Positions 1 to 9,000 of a DNA stretch of 64,000 nt are shown here, in pieces; position 1 is the first letter of the stretch, and the number at the start of each line of letters is the position of its first letter. Location: the NCBI RefSeq assembly GCF_037201965.1, contig NZ_CP147518.1, forward strand, positions 1,735,001-1,799,000, given 5' to 3'. The notes under the pieces are model-generated. The model saw only the letters and a list, made by a program, of their open reading frames with translations, searched no databases and was not told the DNA's origin. The position numbers and the translations under genes were made by a program. This stretch comes from Spirosoma sp. SC4-14 (GTDB lineage Bacteria > Bacteroidota > Bacteroidia > Cytophagales > Spirosomataceae).

Positions 1-2
1 TA

Positions 3-1031
3 CACAGATGGAGACGAATTCTGATTCTTTTCTTCACTATGTCTATTTGTCTCAGCTCCTGTAAAAAGCACGAGCCTGAACCTGTGGTGCCTGCTAGTTT
101 AAATCAGGTTAGTACGCTTACTATTAATTTAGCAATGTTTAGAAGTATATGGGGAATTGCCTTTGATGCGTCTGACAATCTCTATGTCGCTGACTATCGG
201 GATAATCGTATACGTAAGGTAACGCCTGATGGGGTTGTCAGCACGTTTGCTGGTTCGGGGGAGGAAGGATTAAGAGATGGGTTGGGAACCGAAGCGGTGT
301 TTGGTGGGCCCGATGCACTGGCGTTCGATGCGGCCGGTAATTTGTATGTTACTCAGCCCGGCGCCATTCGCAAAATTACGCCCGATGGTTGGGTGAGCAC
401 GGTTGTAGGGGTAGCACCCGATAAAGCTGGGTTGATTTCCTATGATTCGCTTGGTCTGATTAATCCTGACGGATTGACCATAGACGACAACCAGAATCTA
501 TACGTTACATCTCATAATGGTGGTCAAAAAAGTGTGTGGAAAGTGGCTCCCGACCGAACCGTTCGCCTGTTGTTAGGCAACAAGTTTAACAGTACGGTTT
601 ATATTCCCAGTCCGTTAGTGTCCCCTAATTCCATCGCCTATAATCCCTTGCAGAAAGCCCTCTATGTGGTCGATGCGCAAAAAGGCATTACCCGCTCAAC
701 CGTCGATGGCATTAATTATTGCTACACAGGCTGTGCCGGTATTTATGGTCATGTCGACGGGCCGATTGATGTGGCCCTGTTTCGGAGTCCGAACGCTTCG
801 GTGGTCGATAAGGCCGGTAATCTTTACATCACCGATGAGCATTTTATTCGGAAAATTACGCCGGATGGCGTGGTGAGTACAGTAGCCGGAACGGGTAAGA
901 TCGGCAAGGGCGACGGTGCTGGCGATCAGGCTACGTTCAATTATCCGGGTTATCTGGCTTTCGATTCGAAGGGCGTTCTCTACGTAAGCGACCTCAACGG
1001 GATTCGAAAGATTGTGTTGGGCGCTAATTGA
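3..1031 (+). CDS. NHL-repeat lipoprotein, 5' end outside window
   Basis: The reading frame is open from the first bases of the window. It encodes a hydrophobic stretch ending in the lipobox LSSC (Cys codon at 60-62), so the start codon lies upstream and this is a lipoprotein missing its first few residues. The mature part has about five NHL-type blades with the recurring pattern AFDxxGNLYVxD followed by IRKITPDGxVST. NHL propellers are extracytoplasmic binding scaffolds and no catalytic residues can be assigned. The stop is only 4 bp from the stop of the convergent phytase-like gene. The ATG at 39 would cut the signal peptide in half and is not favoured. The ligand is unknown. Confidence 0.85.
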   Translation, partial: HRWRRILILFFTMSICLSSCKKHEPEPVVPASLNQVSTLTINLAMFRSIWGIAFDASDNLYVADYRDNRIRKVTPDGVVSTFAGSGEEGLRDGLGTEAVFGGPDALAFDAAGNLYVTQPGAIRKITPDGWVSTVVGVAPDKAGLISYDSLGLINPDGLTIDDNQNLYVTSHNGGQKSVWKVAPDRTVRLLLGNKFNSTVYIPSPLVSPNSIAYNPLQKALYVVDAQKGITRSTVDGINYCYTGCAGIYGHVDGPIDVALFRSPNASVVDKAGNLYITDEHFIRKITPDGVVSTVAGTGKIGKGDGAGDQATFNYPGYLAFDSKGVLYVSDLNGIRKIVLGAN

Positions 1032-1035
1032 GTCG

Positions 1036-1956
1036 TTATCGTCTCTTCAAAACAATGATCTGATTTTTCAGCGTCCGGTTTCGGCGGAAGTTGTCGTCGG
1101 CAATCAGCACCAGGGTTTGGTGTTGAGCATCAGCCCAGGCCATTGCTTCCAGATTGCAGACAATGCCCGGAAACTGCTGGCTGAAACTAAAGGCCAGTTC
1201 TTTCACTAACGTATGATTTTCGTCGTGCTGCGTGGCCAGATAAATGTTGGCCGTAACCTGCTTCTGGCTGGCATCGTAGCACCGTTCCAGCACCAGCAGC
1301 CGAGTATCGTCGACGGCCAGAATTTCCGAAATGCCGCCCAGCCGCTCTTCGCCCTGTGCAAAAGCACAGCGGTCGATGGGGTATTTATACCGCTCGACCG
1401 CCGGGTCGCTGGCGGTTGGGTTGCCATACCGAAAGAAGGTAATGGTGTCCTGATTCATGCGGGTTTCGCCTTCCCAACCGGCTTCGGGCGCTACCCAAAG
1501 CGTGCCCGATGGCGTGAGAGCAATGCCTTCCAGCCCTTTGTTCGAGCCGGGGAGTGGCATCCTTAGCAAAATCTGTCGGGTACTATCGCTTACGGCTTTG
1601 CCAAAAAGCAGGGAGGTCGTAAACTCATATTCGTCGGTCCAGAAATAGGTGCTGGTTTGTGGGTTGAAGCGGATACTCTCAAACCAGAACGGTGTTTTTT
1701 CGGCTTTTAGGAGATGTGAGCTATCGCCCAGATCGCGGATGGATTGGATATTGCTAAATATGAAATGCCAGCCCCGGTCGCTGACCAGATGCCATTCGTT
1801 GGTGGCCGGTATGATTTCCAGCCCCGAAATGCCGCGTAAACTATCGCGAACCAGCGGGATAGTGGTTGAGTCGCCTTCAAAGGAAAATTGTACAGACTGG
1901 CTGTGGCTTACTGTGCCAATGAATTCAAAAAGTAAAAGGAGAAAAAACGTCCGCAT
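1036..1956 (-). CDS. Esterase-like activity of phytase family protein, secreted
   Basis: The 306-residue protein begins with a signal peptide (about residues 1-19, cleavage near SHSQ). It matches the phytase-like esterase family (PF13449) by its early GISGLEIIP and LVSDRGW segments, followed by LEGIALTPSGTLWVAPE and a conserved NLEAMAW near the end. Family members are predicted beta-propellers of the periplasm or cell surface with poorly defined activity, so phosphate-ester hydrolysis is only a possibility. The gene runs convergently with the NHL lipoprotein gene. Upstream lies the sufD terminator, so it is probably transcribed alone. Confidence 0.75.
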   Translation of the reverse strand: MRTFFLLLLFEFIGTVSHSQSVQFSFEGDSTTIPLVRDSLRGISGLEIIPATNEWHLVSDRGWHFIFSNIQSIRDLGDSSHLLKAEKTPFWFESIRFNPQTSTYFWTDEYEFTTSLLFGKAVSDSTRQILLRMPLPGSNKGLEGIALTPSGTLWVAPEAGWEGETRMNQDTITFFRYGNPTASDPAVERYKYPIDRCAFAQGEERLGGISEILAVDDTRLLVLERCYDASQKQVTANIYLATQHDENHTLVKELAFSFSQQFPGIVCNLEAMAWADAQHQTLVLIADDNFRRNRTLKNQIIVLKRR

Positions 1957-2078
1957 AAACCAAGTAAAAGAATTGCTAAAATAGGTTAAATGCGGCTATC
2001 TAAAAAAACAGATGGGTGTGTTTGCCTTCATCGGTTGAACGTAGTACATATTACGCTCAATGGGGAGATTCAAAAGCA

Positions 2079-2122
2079 AATCAGCCGGTCAGAGGGTTCA
2101 AAAACAATCTGACCGGCTGATT
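2079..2122 (-). terminator. Hairpin terminator after sufD
   Basis: Perfect 15-bp arms (2079-2093 and 2108-2122) enclose a 14-nt loop, 17 bp beyond the sufD stop codon. On the minus strand the right-hand flank is T-rich (TGCTTTTG). It separates sufCD from the phytase-like gene. Confidence 0.75.
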
Positions 2123-2139
2123 ATGAGCGGAGAATAAAT

Positions 2140-3465
2140 TTATTTCGTTAACTTTTCAGTAACGACCCGTTCCAGATATTCGCGAATGGGCTGGATTTTT
2201 ATCTGGCTCAGAACATCCTGCGAAAAGGCATAGAGCAGCAGCGTCCGGGCTTCATCTTTCGGAATACCCCGCGACCGCATATAAAAAAGTGCTTCGTCGT
2301 TTAGCTGACCAGTTGTGGTGCCATGTGAACACTTCACATCGTCGGCAAAAATTTCCAACTGCGGTTTGGTGTTCATCGATGCACCGGGCGACAGCACTAC
2401 GTTTTTACACGACTGATAGGCATTGGTTTTCTGGGCATCGGGCCGAACAAAAATCTTACCGTTGAATACCCCCGTGCTAGTATCGTCCAGCATACCTTTA
2501 TACAGCTCATTGCTGTAGGAGTTTGGCATGGCATGATCGACCAGCGTATGGTTGTCGATATGCTGACGGCCGTTGGGCGTATACAGACCGTACATAAACG
2601 CTTCGGCATATTGGCCGTTGAGTACAATGTTCAGATTGTTCCGAACAAAATTACCGTTTAGCGTTACCGTTGCCGAATAAAAATGGCTATTGTCGGACTG
2701 GCTTACCTGGGTAGTGCCAATATGATAGGCCTGCTGGGTTTCGTTCTGTACTTTGTAATACTGCATTCGGGCCTCACGATCCAGCACAATTTCGGTAACA
2801 ACGTTCACGAAACTGGCCCGTTCGCCCAGTGTCCGGTACGACTCAGCCATCATTACTTCCGCATTTTTACCAACGATAACCAGATTGCGGGGCTGCGAAG
2901 CAACATTCTGATCGCGGGCGTCGGTAATGAACCGGAGAATAATCGGCTGTTCGACGGTCGTGTTGGCTGGCACGTTCACCACAACGCCATCGCTGGCCAG
3001 TGCCGTGTTCAGCGCCGTAAACGCATTGTCCTTAAAATCGGCGTATTGCGCAAAATGAGAATTGACCAGATCGGGATTGGCTTTAACCGCTTCGGCAAAG
3101 CTTGTAATCTGGATCTGATCGGCAGGGCTTATAATATGTGACAGTTCTGGCTGATAGCGTCCGTTAACAAAATAAAGGATATTGCCGTCGAGATTCGGAA
3201 TTTCGAGCGGAGCCAGATCGGCGGCCGTAACGCTGGCCGCACTGTCGAGAACGAACGCTTCTTTAAACAAGCCACTAACGTTCGAATATTTCCATTCTTC
3301 GTGGCGAATGGTTGGAAAGCCTAATAGGTCGAACTGATTCAGGGCGGCTTTTCGGAGCTGATGAAGAGGAGTTTTACTTTCCCCATTCATACGCTCTTCG
3401 TTGGTTCGAAAAGCGGCCAGAAGCTGGTTCTTAAAGTCGTTATATGATGCGTAGGAGGGAGTCAT
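2140..3465 (-). CDS. sufD: Fe-S cluster assembly protein SufD
   Basis: The 441-residue protein is the SufD subunit of the cytoplasmic SufBC2D Fe-S scaffold. It has the family features: N-terminal segment with HEEWKYSNVS, a beta-helix core, and the C-terminal signature with DDVKCSHG followed by FYMRSRGI and the acidic KDEARTLLLYAF helix. The length is normal for SufD. It is transcribed after sufC with a 116-bp gap that holds an inverted repeat. Neither sufB, sufS nor sufE is beside the pair, which is unusual because Bacteroidota normally keep sufBCDS together. A terminator follows. Confidence 0.95.
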   Translation of the reverse strand: MTPSYASYNDFKNQLLAAFRTNEERMNGESKTPLHQLRKAALNQFDLLGFPTIRHEEWKYSNVSGLFKEAFVLDSAASVTAADLAPLEIPNLDGNILYFVNGRYQPELSHIISPADQIQITSFAEAVKANPDLVNSHFAQYADFKDNAFTALNTALASDGVVVNVPANTTVEQPIILRFITDARDQNVASQPRNLVIVGKNAEVMMAESYRTLGERASFVNVVTEIVLDREARMQYYKVQNETQQAYHIGTTQVSQSDNSHFYSATVTLNGNFVRNNLNIVLNGQYAEAFMYGLYTPNGRQHIDNHTLVDHAMPNSYSNELYKGMLDDTSTGVFNGKIFVRPDAQKTNAYQSCKNVVLSPGASMNTKPQLEIFADDVKCSHGTTTGQLNDEALFYMRSRGIPKDEARTLLLYAFSQDVLSQIKIQPIREYLERVVTEKLTK

Positions 3466-3492
3466 GTATCAGAAAGTTTTCAGTTTGTGGTT

Positions 3493-3586
3493 TATAGTTT
3501 ACAGTTTACAGTTTTCAGCGCGCGAAGCGCAAGAATAATCTCGCGTCAGCCACTGAAAACAGAAAAACTGTAAACTGAAAACTATA
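3493..3586. repeat. Imperfect inverted repeat between sufC and sufD
   Basis: Arms at 3493-3518 and 3553-3586 are built from variations of the phrase GTTTACAGTTTTCAG. The right arm carries one extra TCTGTTTT-type unit. The outer end of the right arm runs into the sufC stop codon. In an mRNA it would form a long A/T-rich hairpin, possibly setting relative sufC and sufD expression. The same style of repeat recurs at 61490-61574. Confidence 0.7.
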
Positions 3587-4334
3587 CATGTGCTTCGGCT
3601 TTAATCCAATCGTACCCTTTTTCTTCGAGTTCGAGGGCCAGTTCTTTAGGGCCTGATTTCACAATACGACCCTGATACAGGACGTGAACGTAGTCGGGAA
3701 CGATATAATCCAACAGGCGCTGATAGTGCGTTACAACAATGGTTGCGCGTTCTGGTGAGCGAAGTTTATTAACCCCGTCGGCCACAATTCGCAGCGCATC
3801 GATGTCCAGACCTGAATCGGTTTCGTCCAGAATGGCTAGTTTTGGCTCCAGCATGGCCATCTGAAAAATTTCGTTCCGTTTTTTCTCCCCGCCCGAAAAG
3901 CCTTCATTCAGCGAACGGCTCAGCAACGACTGATCGATGTTGACCAGTTTCATTTTCTCTTTCATGAGTTTCAGAAACTGAACGGCATCGAGCGATTCCT
4001 GTCCGCGATATTTACGGATTTCGTTCATAGCCGTTTTCAGAAAGTTGGTTGTGCTTACGCCCGGAATTTCGACCGGGTACTGAAAGGCCAGAAAAATACC
4101 TTCGGCGGCCCGTTCTTCAGGAGCCATTTCGAGCAGGTCTTTGCCATCAAACAATACGCTACCTCCCGTTACTTCATAATCTTCCCGACCGGCCAGAACA
4201 GATGCCAGGGTGCTCTTGCCAGCCCCATTGGGGCCCATAATTGCGTGAACTTCACCGGCATTGACTTCCAGGTCGAGGCCTTTTAATATTTGCTTCTCGC
4301 CAATAAAGGCTTGTAAATTGCTGATCGATAACAT
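3582..4334 (-). CDS. sufC: Fe-S cluster assembly ATPase SufC
   Basis: The 250-residue ABC-type ATPase powers the SufBC2D scaffold. It shows Walker A GPNGAGKST (about residues 34-42), the Q-loop QYPVEIPGV, the atypical SufC signature FSGGEKKR, Walker B LAILDETDSGLD and the H-loop VVTHYQR. All are intact and the length is normal. The ATG gives a SufC-like N-terminus (MLSISNLQA). A -7-like box lies 35 bp upstream. It forms a unit with sufD. Confidence 0.97.
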   Translation of the reverse strand: MLSISNLQAFIGEKQILKGLDLEVNAGEVHAIMGPNGAGKSTLASVLAGREDYEVTGGSVLFDGKDLLEMAPEERAAEGIFLAFQYPVEIPGVSTTNFLKTAMNEIRKYRGQESLDAVQFLKLMKEKMKLVNIDQSLLSRSLNEGFSGGEKKRNEIFQMAMLEPKLAILDETDSGLDIDALRIVADGVNKLRSPERATIVVTHYQRLLDYIVPDYVHVLYQGRIVKSGPKELALELEEKGYDWIKAEAHV

Positions 4335-4368
4335 AATAGAAATATAGCTTGACGGCTAAATGAAGCCG

Positions 4369-4376
4369 CAAAGATA
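4369..4376 (-). promoter_or_regulatory. -7 element (TATCTTTG) for sufCD
   Basis: On the minus strand this octamer is an exact match to the Bacteroidota -7 consensus TAnnTTTG, 35 bp before the sufC ATG. I did not see a convincing -33 box at 19-21 bp spacing. It suggests that sufCD is transcribed without sufB. Confidence 0.4.
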
Positions 4377-4478
4377 ACAGATGAAATAGTATCTGGCTTG
4401 TGGTGATAACAAAATCGGCAACTTAAAAGTTGAGGGTGCCTGCGTTTATTGTTCGCAAACGTAAAGAGGGGTATAGCT

Positions 4479-4544
4479 ATAAAACCATTATTGCGGCTCA
4501 GGATACATTCGTTAACCTGTCCTGAGCCGCAATAATGGTTTTAT
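4479..4544. terminator. Perfect 25-bp hairpin
   Basis: Arms 4479-4503 and 4520-4544 are perfectly complementary over 25 bp with a 16-nt loop. The arm ends are ATAAAACC and GGTTTTAT, so a T-run is provided in either direction. It follows the stop of the 365-residue secreted protein gene by 44 bp and shields sufCD from read-through. It could also be a REP-like element. Confidence 0.7.
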
Positions 4545-4588
4545 GGAAATGTTGAAGCAGAAGCGAACTGTATACTTTCTTGTTCTGA

Positions 4589-5686
4589 TTAATGAATTCG
4601 GTTAACGGCAATAGGCACACAGGCCGATGGTGGACAAGTGCAGGTTATGGGTTGTAGCTGTACTACAACGTCCGTAAAGCAAGTTGAATCGGTACCGTAG
4701 AACCGAATTGTATAGGGTTGAGGGGTACCTGGATTACTCAAGGTTGATACCAGCACTTTTCCGCTACCACGTGTCGGTAATGCTGCATAAGACTGCGCCG
4801 ATGCATACGTTCCTGAAAAACTGCCCCCCACACTAAAGGCTATTTTGTCGGCATTGCTGGCTGAGATCAGTAGCTGACCATTCGAATTGGCTACATTACT
4901 GGTTGCACTACAGGTTGGGCTGACGGCAGTTGCTGAGGCTACGGGTTGCACACAGACCACCGAACAGGACACGGGAGCAGTATAGCCAACGGTTGTGCTC
5001 GAACAGGTTGGGAGTGAGGCCGTAACAATGTGCGGGCCGCCGTCGGAAAGCAGTCCGGTGAAAACGGCGGTGTAGGTTGCTGATTTGGCAGGGGTGGTTG
5101 CCATGGTTAAGCTTTTTACGCCATCAGTAACGGTAAGAATGTCCGTTACTGGATTGGTTATGCCAATAACCACCGTATTTGAATATGTGTTTGTTGCCGG
5201 ATCGCAGGAGCTTATACTGGCCGTTGCGGTGAGGCTGTGAATTGGGTCTGTTGAACAGGAGGCTGGTGCCTGATAGTTCGCCGATGTTGTTGCACAACCA
5301 GGCAACGAAGCCACAACGGAATGATTGACACCGTCGGAGTTTAGATCGTGAAAGATTACTGTAAATACGGCAGATCCACCCGAGGTCGTAGCAAAGACCT
5401 GACTTTGTACGCCATCGGTAATGGTGAGTATACCTTCTGTTGGATTGTTCACCGTAATAGTGGCCGTAGCTGAATACATATTCGTAGTTGCGGCACAGGT
5501 GCCAGCCACTGCTACTGCCGAGATACTACAAGTAGCCGTTGTCTGCAAGGCTTCGGCCAAAGGCCTGCCAGTTGCTGAAATGGCATTACTGGCGTATTGT
5601 GCTAACTGAATCTGACTAAATACCTGATCTTGAAACGCAATGAGTAAAAGACAGATTAGGCTTAGTTGATGATATAGAGATCTCAT
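4589..5686 (-). CDS. Secreted repeat protein sharing modules with the giant neighbour
   Basis: The 365-residue protein starts with a signal peptide ending near FSQ (about residue 25). Two copies of a roughly 90-residue Cys-bounded module follow (about 50-140 and 145-235), each with the phrases LTITDGVQS or LTVTDGVKS, then TxVFxxLxSDG, VVASLPGC or VTASLPTC, and a closing YxAPxSC. A third, SprB-repeat-like module covers about 240-345. The protein ends with a Cys-rich tail (CTCPPSACVPIAV). The same modules and a matching tail occur in the giant protein encoded just upstream on the same strand, so the two probably share export and anchoring. Its function is unknown, and a surface or matrix role is inferred. 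Confidence 0.75.
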   Translation of the reverse strand: MRSLYHQLSLICLLLIAFQDQVFSQIQLAQYASNAISATGRPLAEALQTTATCSISAVAVAGTCAATTNMYSATATITVNNPTEGILTITDGVQSQVFATTSGGSAVFTVIFHDLNSDGVNHSVVASLPGCATTSANYQAPASCSTDPIHSLTATASISSCDPATNTYSNTVVIGITNPVTDILTVTDGVKSLTMATTPAKSATYTAVFTGLLSDGGPHIVTASLPTCSSTTVGYTAPVSCSVVCVQPVASATAVSPTCSATSNVANSNGQLLISASNADKIAFSVGGSFSGTYASAQSYAALPTRGSGKVLVSTLSNPGTPQPYTIRFYGTDSTCFTDVVVQLQPITCTCPPSACVPIAVNRIH

Positions 5687-5940
5687 GGTTGATTAGTACC
5701 AGACTATGTCGTTATTGATAGCATGGCCCATGACAAGTTCTATGCCACTAAGGTGTATTTGCAGATATGCCTATTCCCAAGTTTAATATATTACTCCATT
5801 GACCCATTTAAGTTTATAAAGGTAAGTTTATGAAAATTGAAAACAGCCTTATCAAAACTTATGCCGTATTGGAGGCTGGCTGATAAAAATGTAAGCGGGT
5901 ATTAAACGTTAAATCAAACTCCGAAAAAATACACCGGTTT
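5687..5940. other. A/T-rich intergenic stretch
   Basis: This region of about 250 bp between the giant gene terminator and the start of the 365-residue gene should hold the promoter of the latter. I see no exact TAnnTTTG box, no coding frame and no RNA gene. Confidence 0.5.
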
Positions 5941-5976
5941 TAATACGTAAAGCCCGGAATCGGGCTTTACGTATTA
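5941..5976. terminator. Perfect 16-bp hairpin after the giant gene
   Basis: Arms TAATACGTAAAGCCCG (5941-5956) and its exact complement (5961-5976) enclose a 4-nt loop, 27 bp beyond the stop codon of the giant gene. The T-run is weak on the minus strand, but the stem is strong. Confidence 0.7.
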
Positions 5977-6003
5977 GTGAATTTATGACTCCAGCGCCGA
6001 CTA

Positions 6004-9000
6004 CTATCGGGCATCGCCAATTCGGGGCCCGCGTTTGGTTTGCTGAATCACGAATGGAACACAAATTTCGGCCGGACAGCCACATACGGTGGGTTGTAAG
6101 AGCACTGTTACATCCGTATAACAGCCCGACGAATTATAGACCCGAATTGTATAAGCCTGCGCTACGGCCGGACTAGGTAGATTACTGGCAATCGTCCCAC
6201 CCACCGGAATTACCTGCGCCGATCCTGATAAAGGAGCTGCTTCGTCGAATGTGGCTCCTGCCGAGTACTGATAGGTATAACCTGTCTGGACGTTACTAAG
6301 AACAAGTTGAGCATTTGTTTGTGGCTTGTTACCGATACAGGTAGCCGGAATGGCTATAGCCTGGAAGGTGGGTAGACTATCTTCTTCAACGATAAACGGA
6401 CAGCAACTGAAGTCAGGACATTGGCCGATGGCATTATCAACAGCCAGACTATAAGAGCCTGGAGTCGATACGTCAAGACTATTGGTGGTTGCTCCCAGAA
6501 TGGCCTGCCCATCTTTATACCATTGGTAGGTAGCGTATCCTAGCGGTGCTGTTAATCGGTAGAGATACTCATCGCCAGCGCAGACTTTGACTGGTATGGT
6601 GGTACAAACGGTTGCCGTATCTCCAGGAATCGTTGCTGTGCTATGCAGAATACCTGTGCTATCGGCCTTTGCTTTCAGCGTCAGGGTGAGGCTTTGTGCA
6701 GGGCTTAGGGTAGCAATAAGCCAGGTATTTGTGGTTACTCCTGTTGTAAAGGTAGTGCCAACAGGCGCTGTTGCTGAATTGGCTACATACGTCAGTCCTG
6801 TTGTTGCTGAGTCTCGAACCACTACATTCGTTGCTGCTGTAGAGCCAATGTTCGTTAAAATCAATGTATACGACAGCGTATCGCCCATATAGGCCTTGGA
6901 TTTGTCGACCTGTTTGAAGAGGCTTAGCTGTGAGCCTGCTACCTGAGTACAACTGCCTGGGGCCGTATAAGTTGTTGTCAGTGTAGAGCAATTCGGTAAA
7001 CTGGCAACAATTGTATGGCTGTTGCCATCGGAAAGAAGGCCATCAAACACAGCAGTGAATGTAGCCGAGGGAGTAACCGTAGCCGCGAACGTAAAGCTTT
7101 GGATTCCGTTGGTGACGGTAACAATGCCTGTTGTTGAATTACTTAGGCTAACCACTGCGGTAGCTGAATACGTGTTGGTCACGTTTTCACACGCACCCGG
7201 CGTCACTACGGTTGTAAGTGAACAGACCGCACTTACCGTACAGGCTTCTGGGGCAGTATAGGTAGTGCTAACGATCTGAGATAGATAATCTACCGTGATT
7301 GTGTGCCCGCCCGTTCCGCTCAATAAACCTGTTAGCGAATAAGGAATCGATACGTTTCCGGCCGAAACGGATACCGTAGTGGAATAAACTCCATCCGTAA
7401 TCGTCGCTATGCCGTTCTGGGCATTCGTCAGCGAAAGTACCCCCGATACGTCATATTGATTTGAGAGTGCATTACATGCTCCCGCAGTGGCGCTGGTAGT
7501 AATTCCTATGGCGCATGACTCTGGAGCGATATAGGTCGTGCTGGCTGTTGGGTAGTCAGTGCCTGTGATAGTGACCGTATGGGACCCTGTGCCGGAAGGT
7601 AGACCTGCCAGTGTAAACCGCGCAAGTGTTTGCCCATCAAGTATGGTTACGACTGTTGTGGAAGTCCCATCTGTTACCAGTAATGTGCCCGCAGTCGCTG
7701 CCGTTAGATTAATCGCACCTGTAATTGAATAGTGATCTGTTGTGGGATCGCACGATCCTGGCGTGACAGCAACTGTGATCGCACTTGCAGCGGTTGGGGC
7801 CGAATTGCCTGGTGCCGAATTGGCTCCGCAACTTGCCAGCCAGTTGTATTTATAGGACGCTGTCTTGTCTGTCTGTTGGGCCTGAAGAGTAACGGTTGGA
7901 TTATCCGTATATAGCTTTAGCGTATAGGGTCCCGCCTGGGTTGTGGGCACCAACTCATTGACGACCGAGAAGCTCACCGGACTGCCATCCAAACCACTAT
8001 AAATGGGCTGGAAGGTGATTTGGCGCTGGGTAGTGGAGAGGGCCACACAGCTCAGGGTATTGACGGCTGTGATGGTGAAGGGGGTTGGGTTGGTGACTGT
8101 AGCCGGAACGATGGTCAGCCGCATTGGTGTGCTGATGGATAGCCCACCGGCATCGGTAGCCGTGACGGTCAGCGTTAATGGTGATCCCACAGTGGTGGAA
8201 GGCGTACCCGAAATGGTAGCGGGTGCGGAGAAGCTCAGCCCATTGGTGAGTCCGGCTACAGCGATGGTTAAGCTATTAGGTGTTTCCTTATCGGTAAAGG
8301 TGTTGTTTGGAATGCTATAAGTGAATGCCTGCCCGACGGTAGCCGACTGAGGAGCCAGGGCATTGGCCACCGTTGGAGCGGTGTTGACCGGTGCTGGTTG
8401 GGGGACGATGGTCAGCAGCATTGGTGTGCTGATGGATAGTCCACCAGCATCAGTAGCCGTGACGGTCAGTGTCAGGGGCGAGCCCACAGTGGTGGAAGGT
8501 GTTCCCGAGATAGTGGTTGGTGCGGTGAAGCTCAGCCCATTGGTGAGTCCGGCCACGGTGATGGTCAGGCTGTTGGGTGTTTCCTTATCGGTAAAGGTGT
8601 TGGCTGGAATGCTATAAGTGAATGCCTCTCCGACGGTAGCTGACTGAGGAGCCAGGGCATTGGCCACGGTTGGGGCGGTGTTGACCGGTGCTTCTGTGTT
8701 TCCGCAATTTGCCAGCCAGTTGTATTTATAGGACGCTGTCTTGTCTGTCTGTTGGGCCTGAAGAGTAACGGTTGGATTATCCGTATATAACGTTAGCGTA
8801 TAGGGTCCCGCCTGGGTTGTGGGCACCAGCTCATTAACGACCGAGAAGCTCACCGGACTGCCATCCAAACCACTATAAGTGGGCTGGAAGGTAATTTGGC
8901 GTTGAGTAGTGGAGAGGGCCACACAGCTCAGGGTATTGACGGCTGTGATGGTGAAGGGGGTTGGGTTGGTGACTGTAGCCGGAGCAATAGTCAGCAGCAT

